Assembly: GCA_964578835.1 (NCBI GenBank)
Contig: CAZOEL010000025.1
Location: 1-64,000, forward strand
Origin: CAZOEL01 sp964578835
Lineage (GTDB): Bacteria > Desulfobacterota > Syntrophobacteria > Syntrophobacterales > Syntrophobacteraceae
Length of the DNA: 64,000 nucleotides
Direction of reading: 5' to 3'
The notes under the pieces are model-generated. The model ran no database searches. It was not told the DNA's origin and saw only the letters and a program-made list of their open reading frames with translations. A program made the translations under genes and the position numbers. The first letter of the stretch is position 1. Every line of letters begins with the position of its first letter. Below, one piece after another: positions 24,471-34,600 of the stretch.

Positions 24471-26897
24471 ATGATGGAAAGAACTGACAATCCGGCATTC
24501 CGCCCGCGCATTGGCGTTTATGTGTGCCATTGCGGGCTCAACATCGCTCGGACCGTTGACTGTAAGAAGGTGGTGGAATCAACGGCGGGGCTCGATGACG
24601 TCGTCATCGCCCGAGATGTTCCCTACGCCTGCTCTGAGCCCGGTCAGAACAGCATAAAAGATGATATTGAGGAGCAAAATCTGGATCGAGTCGTTATCGC
24701 GGCCTGCTCTCCAAGGCTTCATGAGCCCACTTTCCGCCAGATGGTCCAGTCCGTCGGGATCAACCCTTACCTCATGGAGATGGCCAACATACGGGAGCAC
24801 TGCAGCTGGGTGCACATGAACGACCCGGAGGCTGCAACGGCGAAGGCGGCGGATCTTTTGAAGATGGCCGTATCCCGCGTGCGCAAGCTCCAGCCGCTCG
24901 AGCCCGAGCGGATTTCGCTCACGAAAAAGACTCTCGTCATCGGGGGCGGAGTCGCCGGCATCCAGGCCGCCCTCGACCTGGCCGATAACGGATACGATGT
25001 GGTTCTCGTGGAAAAGAAGCCCTCCATCGGCGGGACAATGGCTCAGCTCGACAAGACATTTCCCACGATGGACTGCTCCATCTGAATTCTCGGGCCTAAA
25101 ATGACGGATGCCGGTCGGCATCCCCGAATCAAGCTCCACACGATGAGCGAAGTCGTTGACGTAAAAGGCTATGTCGGCAACTTCGAAATAAAGATCCTGA
25201 AAAAAGCCCGTTATGTGGATGAAAAGGAATGCACCGCGTGCGGCGACTGCGCCACGGTTTGCCCGGTCGTTCGCCCGGATGAGTTCAATCTCGGCCTCTC
25301 CTCGCGGAAGGCGATTTATTCGCCGTTCCCGCAGGCCGTCCCTTCGGCTTACGTCATCAACGTGAACGAATGCCTGGGACACAACCCGGCGGTCTGCGCA
25401 AAGTGCGTCGACGCGTGCGACAAGCATTGCATAAACTTCCATATGTCCGATGAGGAAATTACCGAGAAGGTAGGCTCCATCATTGTCGCCACCGGCATGG
25501 AGCCCTATGACCCGACAGAGCTGGACGAATACGGCTACACGCGCTTCGGCAACGTACTCACGAGCCTGGAGTTCGAAAGGCTGGTCAACGCCGGAGGTCC
25601 GACCAAAGGGGAGCTCATTCGCCCCACGGATCACAGAACGCCCAAATCGATCGGCTTTATCCAGTGCGTCGGCTCGCGGTCCGCGAGGAAGGGAAGCTCC
25701 TACTGCTCAAACGTCTGCTGCATGAATACCATCAAGAGCACTCTTGTCTTGAAGGAGCACTACCCGGATATGGATATCAAGGTCTTCTACATCGATATCC
25801 GCGCCTTCGGCAAGGGCTTCGAAGACTTATACAAAAGAAGCAGGCAGATGGGCGTCCACTACGTGAGAGGACTGCCGGGCAATGTAGAGGAAACAAGCGA
25901 CGGAAGCCTCAGTGTTGCGGTCGAGAACACGGTTACGGGCGGAATCGAGCGCCACGAACTGGACATGCTCGTCCTGGCCATTGGGGTAAAGCCCTCGTCA
26001 AAGACCCAGAAGCTTCAAGAGATGCTCGGGCTTCAGCTCACCTCGGACGGCTTTTTCCTGGAAGCCCATCCGAAGCTTCAGCCCGTAGACGCCGCGACGC
26101 GCGGAGTTTTCTACGCCGGATGCGCTGAAGGGCCCAAGGATATCAAGGAGAGCGTCACACAGGCGTCGGCTGCAGCCGCAAGGGCCATTCGCCTCATGCA
26201 TGAAGGCGAAATCCTGACCGAGCCCATCACCTCTGAAGTGGTTGCGCAGCTTTGCACATCGTGCGGCAAGTGCGCCAAAGTCTGCCCCTACAATGCGATC
26301 TCGGTCGATGTGAAGAAGAAAACGCCGGCGGTGGTGAACACAGCAGCCTGCGCGGGCTGCGGAGCGTGCGCTGCAGAGTGCCCCTTCGACGCCATCACGA
26401 TGAATCACTTCACCGACGCTCAGATCCTTGGCCAAGTCGACGCCCTGCTTGCGGAGGAATCCGGAGAAAAGATCCTGGCTTTCGCCTGCAATTGGTGCTC
26501 GTACGCCGGGGCCGACTATGCGGGAGTATCCAGGCTTCAGTACCCGCCCAATGTGCGCCTCATCCGCACCATGTGCTCGGCCAGGGTCGATGAGGATTTC
26601 GTCTGGAAGGGCTTTGCCGACGGCGCTCCGGTCGTGCTCGTTAGCGGCTGTCACATTGGCGACTGTCATTACATAAACGCCAATCAGTGGACGGTCAAAC
26701 GGGTCGAGAAGATGCGAAAGAAGATGGAAAAGCTCGGCATCCGCTCCGAACGCCTCCAGCTCGAGTGGGTGAGCGCAGCCGAAGGGGTCCGATTCGCAAG
26801 CATAATGAAAAACCTCGAAGCGCTCAGGAAGAGCGTCACCACCGAAGAGATCGAGCAGACGGTAGATATTCTTACGAAAAAGAACGAAGCTCAATAG
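24471..26897 (+). CDS. hdrA: Selenocysteine-containing HdrA-MvhD fusion
   Basis: An 808-residue HdrA, the flavin-bifurcating subunit of heterodisulfide reductases, read through an in-frame TGA at 25083-25085 as Sec205. HdrA proteins normally read MDCSICILGPKM here; this gene reads MDCSI-TGA-ILGPKM, so the stop falls exactly on a cluster-ligand cysteine and both flanks stay in one frame. The FAD motif GGGVAGIQAALD starts near 158. Ferredoxin sites CTACGDCATVCP, CTSCGKCAKVCP and CAGCGACAAECP follow. The last ~145 residues (ACNWCSYAGAD, GCHIGDCHY) are a fused MvhD. A SECIS-like hairpin follows the TGA. Sec-HdrA is known in some methanogens and anaerobic bacteria. Naive annotation would split it into two genes. 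Confidence 0.92.
25083..25127 (+). promoter_or_regulatory. Bacterial SECIS element for Sec205 of HdrA
   Basis: Immediately after the UGA (25083-25085), GGATGCC (25106-25112) pairs perfectly with GGCATCC (25117-25123) around the loop GGTC. A lower stem TCGG (25090-25093) pairs with CCGA (25124-25127). The apical loop guanines lie about 28 nt from the UGA, within the spacing expected for bacterial SECIS elements read by SelB. Confidence 0.85.
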
Positions 26898-26911
26898 GAT
26901 CGCAACAGATG

Positions 26912-26961
26912 GGATCGCTCGCAACCGGCCGAAGCGCTACTGTTCCGGTTGCGGACGATCC
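26912..26961 (+). terminator. Hairpin at the end of the kor-hdr operon
   Basis: GGATCG (26912-26917) and GCAACCGG (26921-26928) pair with CCGGTTGC (26945-26952) and CGATCC (26956-26961), a long stem 14 bp after the hdrA stop. Only a short CTTT follows, so it may be a weak terminator or a 3'-end stabiliser. Confidence 0.55.
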
Positions 26962-27002
26962 TTTGAGCTTGCCTCCGGTATCCAGCCTTCACACTGCTCG
27001 AA

Positions 27003-27118
27003 CGTCATTCCGCCAGTCTTAAAGCCGAAATCCACTTTTTAGAGCCCGTCTGGACCCCGGCATTCGCCGGGGTGACAGTGGAGACGGATCGATTCTGCCC
27101 ACCCTACGCAAGCCAAAA
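27003..27118. repeat. Dispersed intergenic repeat with CCCCGG hairpin
   Basis: CGTCATTCCGCCAGTCTT (27003-27020) is followed by TGGACCCCGG CATTCG CCGGGGTGAC (27051-27076), a hairpin. A second copy of the CGTCATTCC start lies at 63981-63998. Adjacent DNA (CCCACCCTACGC, then CAAAATGAGAA, from 27098) is shared with 56923-56951. These look like chained short repeat families filling the gap before the kinase gene. No gene seen in the 356-bp interval. Confidence 0.65.
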
Positions 27119-27253
27119 TGAGAACTGCTGGCTATAAAGCAAAAGACCGAAAAAAACGGTGTATCTTTAGATGTAGTGTGTTAGATTGGGTCACCGTTTT
27201 CCATTAAAGCCAATTCCCTTATCCTGATCACATAACTGGATAGTTATGCCGCC

Positions 27254-28159
27254 ATGGGGCGTATAGACGATCTGCAGCTTGACCATCTTGTAGGACGGGA
27301 AGTCGGCACAGCCGTACTCCTCAAAGAGCTCTCCCGAGGGGGTATGGGAGTCATCTTTGTCGCCTATCAGAAGACTCTCAAGCGCCAGATCGCGGTAAAA
27401 ATCCTGCCAAAATCGCTTCTCACCCGGTCAAGCGCCGAGCTTTTCCAGCAGGAAGCAGAATCGGCGGCCTTTTTGTCACACCCGAATATCGTCCCGATCT
27501 ATGAAGTGGGAGAGACAGAAGAGTTTTTATATTTCACGATGCAGCTTATCCAAGGCATGTCCCTCTCCCAGATTATTCGCAGGATCAAACAGCACCCGCT
27601 GCCGTCGAGACGGGTCTTTCCCTTAAAAGAAGCCATAAAGACTCTCCTAAGCGTCCTGGATGGGCTCGATTTCGCGCACCAGCACGAGATCGTTCACCGT
27701 GACATCAAGCCTGCCAATATCCTGATTGAAGCTCAAACGCATCGTCCAATCATCACCGACTTCGGGGTAGCCAAGGTCATGCGGGGCCCGGATGTGAGCA
27801 CGCGCGAAATCCTTGGGACTCCGATCTATATGGCTCCCGAGCAGATTGTTGCAGGCGCCGTTGACGGCCGTGCAGATATTTACGCAGTCGGAGTCATGCT
27901 CTTCGAGCTTCTGGCGATGGAGCTGCCTATTCCTTCCTACGGCACAGTCAAAGAGCTGATCACCATGAAGGCGCTCCTCAAAGATCAACTTTTTCAAAAG
28001 AAGCCCTCTGATGTAAATCCCTCTATACATCCGGACATGGACAAGATTGTCTTCAAGGCCCTCGCCTATGCGCCCGATAATAGATATGCATCCTGTCGCG
28101 ACTTTATTCACGATCTGAAATCTTATCGGGCTCTCCACCTGGAGCAACGCTCATCATAG
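27254..28159 (+). CDS. Hanks-type Ser/Thr protein kinase
   Basis: A 301-residue cytosolic kinase made of the catalytic domain only. The kinase landmarks are complete: glycine-rich LSRGGMGVIF near residue 28, Lys in IAVKIL, catalytic HRDIKPANI, DFG in ITDFGVAK, and APE in MAPEQI. There is no transmembrane or extracellular sensor domain, so activation must come from a partner. The next gene starts 7 bp later, and an FHA-EAL protein follows; FHA domains bind phosphothreonine, so that protein is a plausible substrate or reader. Confidence 0.93.
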   Translation: MGRIDDLQLDHLVGREVGTAVLLKELSRGGMGVIFVAYQKTLKRQIAVKILPKSLLTRSSAELFQQEAESAAFLSHPNIVPIYEVGETEEFLYFTMQLIQGMSLSQIIRRIKQHPLPSRRVFPLKEAIKTLLSVLDGLDFAHQHEIVHRDIKPANILIEAQTHRPIITDFGVAKVMRGPDVSTREILGTPIYMAPEQIVAGAVDGRADIYAVGVMLFELLAMELPIPSYGTVKELITMKALLKDQLFQKKPSDVNPSIHPDMDKIVFKALAYAPDNRYASCRDFIHDLKSYRALHLEQRSS

Positions 28160-28166
28160 GGACGGT

Positions 28167-30362
28167 ATGGCTAAACAAACCGCGTCTTTCCAGGAAAATA
28201 TCTTCAAGCTTAGCCGCATTATTGTCATGTTGTTCAATCGTGCGACTATGTATCATATGAATCACCCTTATGTGAAACAGTCGCTCGAGGAATTTTACCC
28301 TGCTATCATACAGGTTTTTGCAAATGTTTCCCCCGTTGTCTTCATCCTGCACCGCGATCAGTTCTTCCTTGACGAAGAGCCTATCGACTCGCGCAACAAC
28401 GTCCAACGGATAGTCTCACATTTTAAAAAGGCCGGTTTGCAGTCTATTTCCTTTGAGAACGGTCTTAGCGAAAACGAGATTAAGGCATTCCTGGAAATAT
28501 TCACCTCCCTCGAGGCCTATCCCGACGTAGAGGCGATGAACAAGGCGATGGTGGTCAAAGGCGTCAGGCATATGAAGCTCAACCATGTCTTTTTCAGGAA
28601 GGTCTCTCAGGACGATGAAGTCATTTCACATAAGGCCCTAAAAAAGCTCGTTCCCGACGTTTCCCTGGAAGACCAGGAGAGGTCGAAAAAGGCATTTGTC
28701 GATCTGGTGCTTAAAAATTTGCTGGCGGAAGAGCTCAAAGAAACGCTTACCATAGAGAACCTGCTCAAAAACCCGGCAGCCCTGTCGCAGACAATGGCGG
28801 AAAAGGACTTCACGGGCGCCGGCGATACGGGTGAAGAAGGAAATCAACCGGGAGTGGTGCTCCTTCACCAACTGGAAATACTGGGAGACGAGGTCAATCG
28901 GAATTTGCTCTCGAGCGATGGCGTCAATCTTCATGATGTCGCCGCGGCTCTTACGGAAATGAAAGGGCGTCTTCTGGAGAGCATTGAGACTCAGAAATCT
29001 CTGGAGATCACCTTTTCAACCGAAGAGATGATCTTTGACAAGGTGAATGAGATCTCAGACTCGGTCATCCAGCGGATAGTCAAAGATGAGTACCATGGCG
29101 GCAAGACATCCCTTGAGCGACTGGCGCAAATCCTTCGCCGGTTAGCGCCCGACCCCATGGAGCTCAAACGTCTCCTGCCTTCCATCCGAGTTGCGCTCAT
29201 GGAAGAAGGCATGCTTCTTGGCGACTATCTCCATCTGGTTCAAGAATTGAGCAAAGAGTTGCAGAGCGATGAACTGGCTCGCATTCTTCAGCAAAGCTCC
29301 GAGGAGCTGGGCATTGACGGGCAGGCGCTCATCGAAGAGCTTAAGAGGAGCCCTACGCATGCAGCGGAGCTGATTTTCCTCGCATCTGAAATTCGAAAAG
29401 GCTCGGGCGACGAACGGGCTCTAGCGGATCTACTCGTAGATTACGTTGAGCGCATCGGGTCCGATTCCGCTCTTACAGACGCCAATGCCGACCAAGCCGA
29501 TGCAGAGCAGCGCTTTCGCCAAATCATCACGGCGATCGGCTCTCGCGTCGTAGGCCGTTTGAAGCAGATGAACGTCAAGAATGACCTTCTGGAGCGTATA
29601 GAACAAAAATTCGATACGCGAATGGATGAAATTCTCGAGAAAGTGAAACTTGATTGGATACAATCTCACTCCTGTCAAGAAGAAAAGCAACAAAGCAAAG
29701 AGCGTAGCGTCCTTGAACTATTGGAGCATAGTGTCGCTGAAGGAGACGAGCTCGGCGAGATACTCGCTTCAGTGCGCGCCAAAGTCCAGGCGAACGAAAT
29801 GGACGAAAACGATTTCGGGCAGATTTATGCCGAGATTAGCAGGCAACAGCAACTTCGCGCCGAGGAGCGCACGGGCGGGATGCCCGGAGGATTTCTGCAT
29901 GCCTCTACTCTGACGCTGGTCATCGAAAAGGAGATCGCTATGGCGAAGCGGTATGAAATGCCATTTTCAGCGATTTCCTTTTCATTGGTCAAGGCCGTTC
30001 AAAAGTCCGCGGGGCCTCCCGCAAAGATATCTCCGTCCTCATGCATGACGGCAGTTTTGAAAGCAATATCCGCAACCGCAAGGGAGGCGGATATTCTTGG
30101 GGAGCTCGGCAAAAACAGGATCGTGCTTTTGTTGCCCATGACGGGAGGAAGCCAGGCGCAGAGCGCGCTCAGACGTTATCTGAAGCTGCTGAGCACCAAT
30201 GTTATGAATGTGGATGGGGTTCTACTGAACTTCCGGGTCGCTGGAGTTGCAGCTACATACAGTCCCACGCTGACGCCCGATGCAGCCGCATTTATCCGGA
30301 ACCTCATGAACGATCTCGTCCAAATGGAAAGAAGAATAAAAAATCTTCAAGTGTATTTTTGA
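28167..30362 (+). CDS. Large signalling protein with degenerate GGDEF-like C terminus
   Basis: 731 residues, soluble. The first ~190 residues form an unrecognised helical domain (MLFNRATMYHMNHPYVKQSLEEF). A long helical middle follows, rich in charged heptad-like stretches. The last ~160 residues (FLHASTLTLVIEKEIAMAKRYEMPFS to the end) align in shape with a diguanylate cyclase fold, but the GGDEF active-site loop is absent: the region reads ELGKNRIVLLLPMTGG. It is therefore probably an enzymatically dead GGDEF used for binding or oligomerisation. It lies in a run with the kinase (7 bp upstream) and the FHA-EAL gene. Confidence 0.75.
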   Translation: MAKQTASFQENIFKLSRIIVMLFNRATMYHMNHPYVKQSLEEFYPAIIQVFANVSPVVFILHRDQFFLDEEPIDSRNNVQRIVSHFKKAGLQSISFENGLSENEIKAFLEIFTSLEAYPDVEAMNKAMVVKGVRHMKLNHVFFRKVSQDDEVISHKALKKLVPDVSLEDQERSKKAFVDLVLKNLLAEELKETLTIENLLKNPAALSQTMAEKDFTGAGDTGEEGNQPGVVLLHQLEILGDEVNRNLLSSDGVNLHDVAAALTEMKGRLLESIETQKSLEITFSTEEMIFDKVNEISDSVIQRIVKDEYHGGKTSLERLAQILRRLAPDPMELKRLLPSIRVALMEEGMLLGDYLHLVQELSKELQSDELARILQQSSEELGIDGQALIEELKRSPTHAAELIFLASEIRKGSGDERALADLLVDYVERIGSDSALTDANADQADAEQRFRQIITAIGSRVVGRLKQMNVKNDLLERIEQKFDTRMDEILEKVKLDWIQSHSCQEEKQQSKERSVLELLEHSVAEGDELGEILASVRAKVQANEMDENDFGQIYAEISRQQQLRAEERTGGMPGGFLHASTLTLVIEKEIAMAKRYEMPFSAISFSLVKAVQKSAGPPAKISPSSCMTAVLKAISATAREADILGELGKNRIVLLLPMTGGSQAQSALRRYLKLLSTNVMNVDGVLLNFRVAGVAATYSPTLTPDAAAFIRNLMNDLVQMERRIKNLQVYF

Positions 30363-30525
30363 CAGCCGATTGGGGAGGCTGGACATCAACCTGGGGAGCT
30401 GCCGCATTTGGGAGGCGCCAGATGCGACAAAAGCTTCCACTTGCCGGATGAGCCTTTATCCGGCGCCAAGCGACAAACGGACATCATCTTTCCAGCAGGC
30501 GCGACATTCCGGCGGGAAATGTGAA

Positions 30526-31674
30526 ATGGAGGATCCTCCGGTGATACCGGATAGCAAGAAACCGAAAGACCAATCAAAATGGTTCCTTAGAGAAGTTGAT
30601 CCAACCAGGGAGTGGATGGTTGCCATTGACCCGGTTCCTTTTGTTATCGGTCGCGACGAGGACTGCAACCTCAGGCTGCAATCCAAGTGGGTTTCCAGGC
30701 ATCATGCTGAGATCCGCAGGAATGGGGATCATTTTTGGATACATGACCTTGGGAGCACCAATGGCGTAATTGTGAACCAAAAACAGATTCAAACGGCGGA
30801 ACTGCTTGAGCCCGGCGATATTATCACCATCGGCAAATCAGAATTCAGAGTGAAAAGCGTAAGCTCTCCATCCGTCGCTCCGTCCGATCAATCTGACGAC
30901 ACGTATGCATTGGATGATTCCAGCGATGTAATTTACATGGCCTCCCTTGAGCCGCGGCTGCGGGAATTGCTTCTGGAACGGAGCGTAATTCCCCACTTCC
31001 AGCCGATCTTGAGTTTTGCCGATATGCAAATAGTCGGTTATGAGATTCTGGGGCGAATCGGCGCGAGCGATTTGCCCCCAAACCCGGCTGACCTCTTCGA
31101 TGTTGCGGTTTACCTGGGATTGGCTTCCGATCTCAGCGCTCTTTTCCGCGAAGTGGGCGTCAAGGAGGGAACGAGTCTGCCCGGATCGCCTCTTCTTTTT
31201 GTCAATATCAATCCTGTCGAGATGGATCAGATGAGTCATCTTTTGACTTCACTGGAAAAGATTCGAAATATCGCGCCTTCCAGCAAGATCGTGATCGAGA
31301 TCCACGAAAAGGCGATAACCAATACGCAAGAGATGTTTAGGCTTCGCAATACCTTAAGAAAGCTTGACATCGGCATGGCCTTCGACGATTTCGGGGTGGG
31401 GCAGACGCGCCTGATCGAGCTCGCCGAGGTTCCGCCTGACTTTCTCAAATTCGACATTTCTCTGATTCATCAGGTTCACCTTGCGCCCAAGCGTTTGCAC
31501 CAGATGATCATGACTTTTGTCAAAGCTGTCAAAGACCTCGGAATCGCCACGCTTGCAGAAGGCATTGAATGCCCTGAAGAAGCTCAAATGTGCAAGGAGC
31601 TTGGCTTTGACTACGCTCAGGGCTACCTATACGGCAGGCCTTTGCCCATTGCAGAAATCAATAGCCTGGGATAG
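30526..31674 (+). CDS. FHA-EAL protein, probable c-di-GMP phosphodiesterase
   Basis: About 382 residues. An N-terminal FHA phosphothreonine-binding domain (FVIGRDED, SRHHAEI, DLGSTNGV, near 41-110) precedes an EAL domain (about 150-375). Catalytic and metal-site positions of EAL phosphodiesterases appear kept: GYEILGR, FVNINP, IEIHEK, DDFGVG, FLKFD, AEGIE and QGYLYGRP, with EAL itself written EIL. So hydrolysis of c-di-GMP to pGpG is likely. Pairing with the Ser/Thr kinase two genes upstream suggests phosphorylation-dependent control of c-di-GMP. The frame is open from 30370, but the ATG at 30526 fits where FHA similarity and a GGCGGGA site begin. Confidence 0.88.
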   Translation: MEDPPVIPDSKKPKDQSKWFLREVDPTREWMVAIDPVPFVIGRDEDCNLRLQSKWVSRHHAEIRRNGDHFWIHDLGSTNGVIVNQKQIQTAELLEPGDIITIGKSEFRVKSVSSPSVAPSDQSDDTYALDDSSDVIYMASLEPRLRELLLERSVIPHFQPILSFADMQIVGYEILGRIGASDLPPNPADLFDVAVYLGLASDLSALFREVGVKEGTSLPGSPLLFVNINPVEMDQMSHLLTSLEKIRNIAPSSKIVIEIHEKAITNTQEMFRLRNTLRKLDIGMAFDDFGVGQTRLIELAEVPPDFLKFDISLIHQVHLAPKRLHQMIMTFVKAVKDLGIATLAEGIECPEEAQMCKELGFDYAQGYLYGRPLPIAEINSLG

Positions 31675-31688
31675 TGGGAGACCTTTGG

Positions 31689-34600
31689 ATGGATAGCAAT
31701 ACAAAGAGATTCAGCGTGCTCTGGATACTCTTTTTGGCGTTCGCCGCCATTGTCACTCTAATCGTGATTGGAATCGGCTATTTTCTTTTCAGCAGTAATT
31801 ACAGAAGCTTTCAGCTGGAGGCGGGGCGACTCCGAGAAGAATATGTAAAGAGTCAACAACAGAAGATCAAAGACGAAGTGTGTAAAGTCATTGAATTTAT
31901 TTACTATAGTTCTTCAAAAGCCGAAAATCGTCTCAAAATTGCTGTCAAAGAGAGGGTCTATGAGGCTCACGCCATCGCAGCGCATCTTTATGCGGAGCAC
32001 CATAAAAGCAAGAGCGACGAAGAAATGCGCAAGCTCATCCTGGATGCGCTTCGCCGGATCCGGTTCAACAACGGACGTGGTTACTATTTCGCAACTTCCA
32101 TGGACGGCGTCGAGCTTCTCTTTGCCGATCATCCTGAATTCGAGGGAAGATCTCTTCTCGATCTGCAGGCCAGCGATGGATCGTATGTGATTCGAGACAT
32201 GATCGAGCTCGTCAAGCGCGAAGGCGAAGGCTTCTATCATTACGCATGGACAAAGCCCGATGCCGAAGGACGCGATTTCCCAAAGATTGCCTACATCAAA
32301 TATTTCGAGCCGTTGAATTGTTTCATCGGAACGGGGGAGTACCTTGACGATGTGGAAAAGGATATTCAGAAGGAAGTCCTGGACCGGATCGGCAACATCC
32401 GGTTCGGAGAGGATGGATACATTTTTGTGGTGAGCTATAACGGCGTCACTCTCATGAACAGCGTGCAACCGGCGCTCATCGGAAAACCGATGTGGGAGAT
32501 GACGGACCCCTACGGAGTCAAGGTCATCCAGGAAGAACGCAAGGCGGCTGAAAAACCGGAGGGCGAATTCATACACTATCACTGGCAGAAGCCATCAACG
32601 AAGTTGATCAGCCCGAAGATCTCATTCGTGAAGGGTTTTCCACGATGGCAGTGGATGGTCGGCGCGGGTGTATACGCCGATGAAGTCGAGTCGATTATCG
32701 CTGCAAGAGAGCTCGAAATGAAGCAAAAGATGCTGAACGGAGCTTTCGGTCTCGGCTTTATCCTCCTCGCCATTCTGTTCGGCTCACTCGCGCTCAGCTA
32801 TTGCCTTTCGCGTTATTTCAAGAGGCAACTGGACCTTTTTCTTTTATTCTTCAAAGACATGGAGGAAGGTGGACGCCCGGTCGCCACCGAGCGCCTTCTT
32901 TTGAGCGAGTTGCACGAGCTCGGCGCTTCCGCCAACTCGATGCTCGAAGAACGTCAACGCACTGAAAAAGAACTGCGAGAGAGCGAGCAGAGATTCCACT
33001 CGCTTTTTTCAAACATGGCCGAGGGAGTCGCCTTGCACGAGCTGATGATGGACGAAAGCGGCCAGCCCACAGACTACAGGATTATCGATGTCAATCCAGG
33101 GTTCGAGAGAATACTGGAAATCGGGCGCAACGACATCATCGGCAAACTGGCGTCGCAGGCTTATGGGACCTCCGAAGCTCCCTATCTGAAAGAGTATGGC
33201 GAAACGACGCTTTCCGGCGTCGCATCGCGCCTGCAGATATACTTTTCGCCGATGGACAGGTATTTTGAAATATCCGTGGCTCCATTGGGAGAAAGAACCT
33301 TTGCAACCATTTTCTCGGATGTCACCTCCCGCACGAGATCGGAAGAAGCTCTCAGGGATAGAGAAAGAGAGCTTAGCCGAGCGCATTCGATCGCTCATAT
33401 AGGAAGTTATTCCATTGACATCGCGAGCGGCAAGGCGGTTTGGTCCGAGGAGCTCAAACAGATCACGGGATGCGAGGAGAATGATCTTTCTATTGATTCC
33501 ATCTCTTCTCTGCTTCATCCCGAAGACCGGGATTTTGCTCTCGATCTATTCAAAAGAGCTCGCAAAGAAGGAGTGAGCTTCGATGTCGAATACCGAATCA
33601 TACGCGGCGATGGCGATGTTCGCTGGCTCCATGAGCGCACGGAAGTTCAGCCGGATGCATCCGGCTCTCCCGCCCGCATCTACGGAACCATCCAGGACAT
33701 AAGCTCGGCCAAAAAGGCGGAGGAAGAAAAGGAGCAATTGGAGCTTCAGCTGCGTCAGGCGCAGAAGTTGGAGGCCGTTGGAACCCTCGCGGGAGGCATC
33801 GCTCATGATTTCAACAATCTGCTTCAAGTGATCAACGGCTATACCGATATGGTCATCGAGGAGTTGGGTTTTAAGCATGCGTCGACTTCTTCTTTGATCG
33901 AGGTGGCCAAAGCCGGCAGGCGCGCGGCGAGCCTTGTGGGACAACTGCTCGCGTTCAGCCGCAGGCAACTGCTCAGACCCGAGAATCTGGATTTGAACGA
34001 GGTCATAACCCATCTGCTCAAGATGCTCGAACGCCTCATTGGAGAGCACATTCGGCTCGATTTCGTGCCCGGTCATCGTCTTGGAACGGTTTACGCAGAC
34101 CGGGGAATGGTGGAGCAAATACTGGTCAATCTGTGCGTCAACGCGCGCGACGCCATGCCCGACGGCGGGACGTTGACCATTGAAACGGAGAATGTCTGGA
34201 TCAACGGCAGTTATCGGGAAACTCATCCCTGGGCTTTGCCGGGACGTTACATTCTTGTGAGCGTTACCGACACCGGATGCGGAATGGACAAAACCACGCA
34301 GGAAAGAATTTTTGAGCCGTTCTTCACCACCAAGGAACAAGGACAGGGAACCGGACTCGGGCTCGCGACGGTTTACGGCATCGTGAAGCAGCATCAAGGC
34401 CTGATTCACGTCTACAGCGAGCCGGGCAAAGGATCGACTTTCAAGGTGTACCTTGCCGCGGTAGAACGTCTTGCGTGCGATGTCGGATCAAAGATCGAAC
34501 CAGCCGCGGTGGGTGGAAGTGAAACCATTCTCCTCGCCGAAGACGAAGAGATGGTGCGGAATCTAGCGGCGCGCATCCTGGAAAGAGCGGGCTACAAAAT

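Noticed and set aside
24471..25085. A truncated HdrA followed by a separate second protein
   Set aside because: The TGA sits exactly at a conserved Cys codon, both flanks are in one frame with HdrA motif continuity, and a SECIS-like hairpin follows. Readthrough as Sec is the better explanation than a nonsense mutation.
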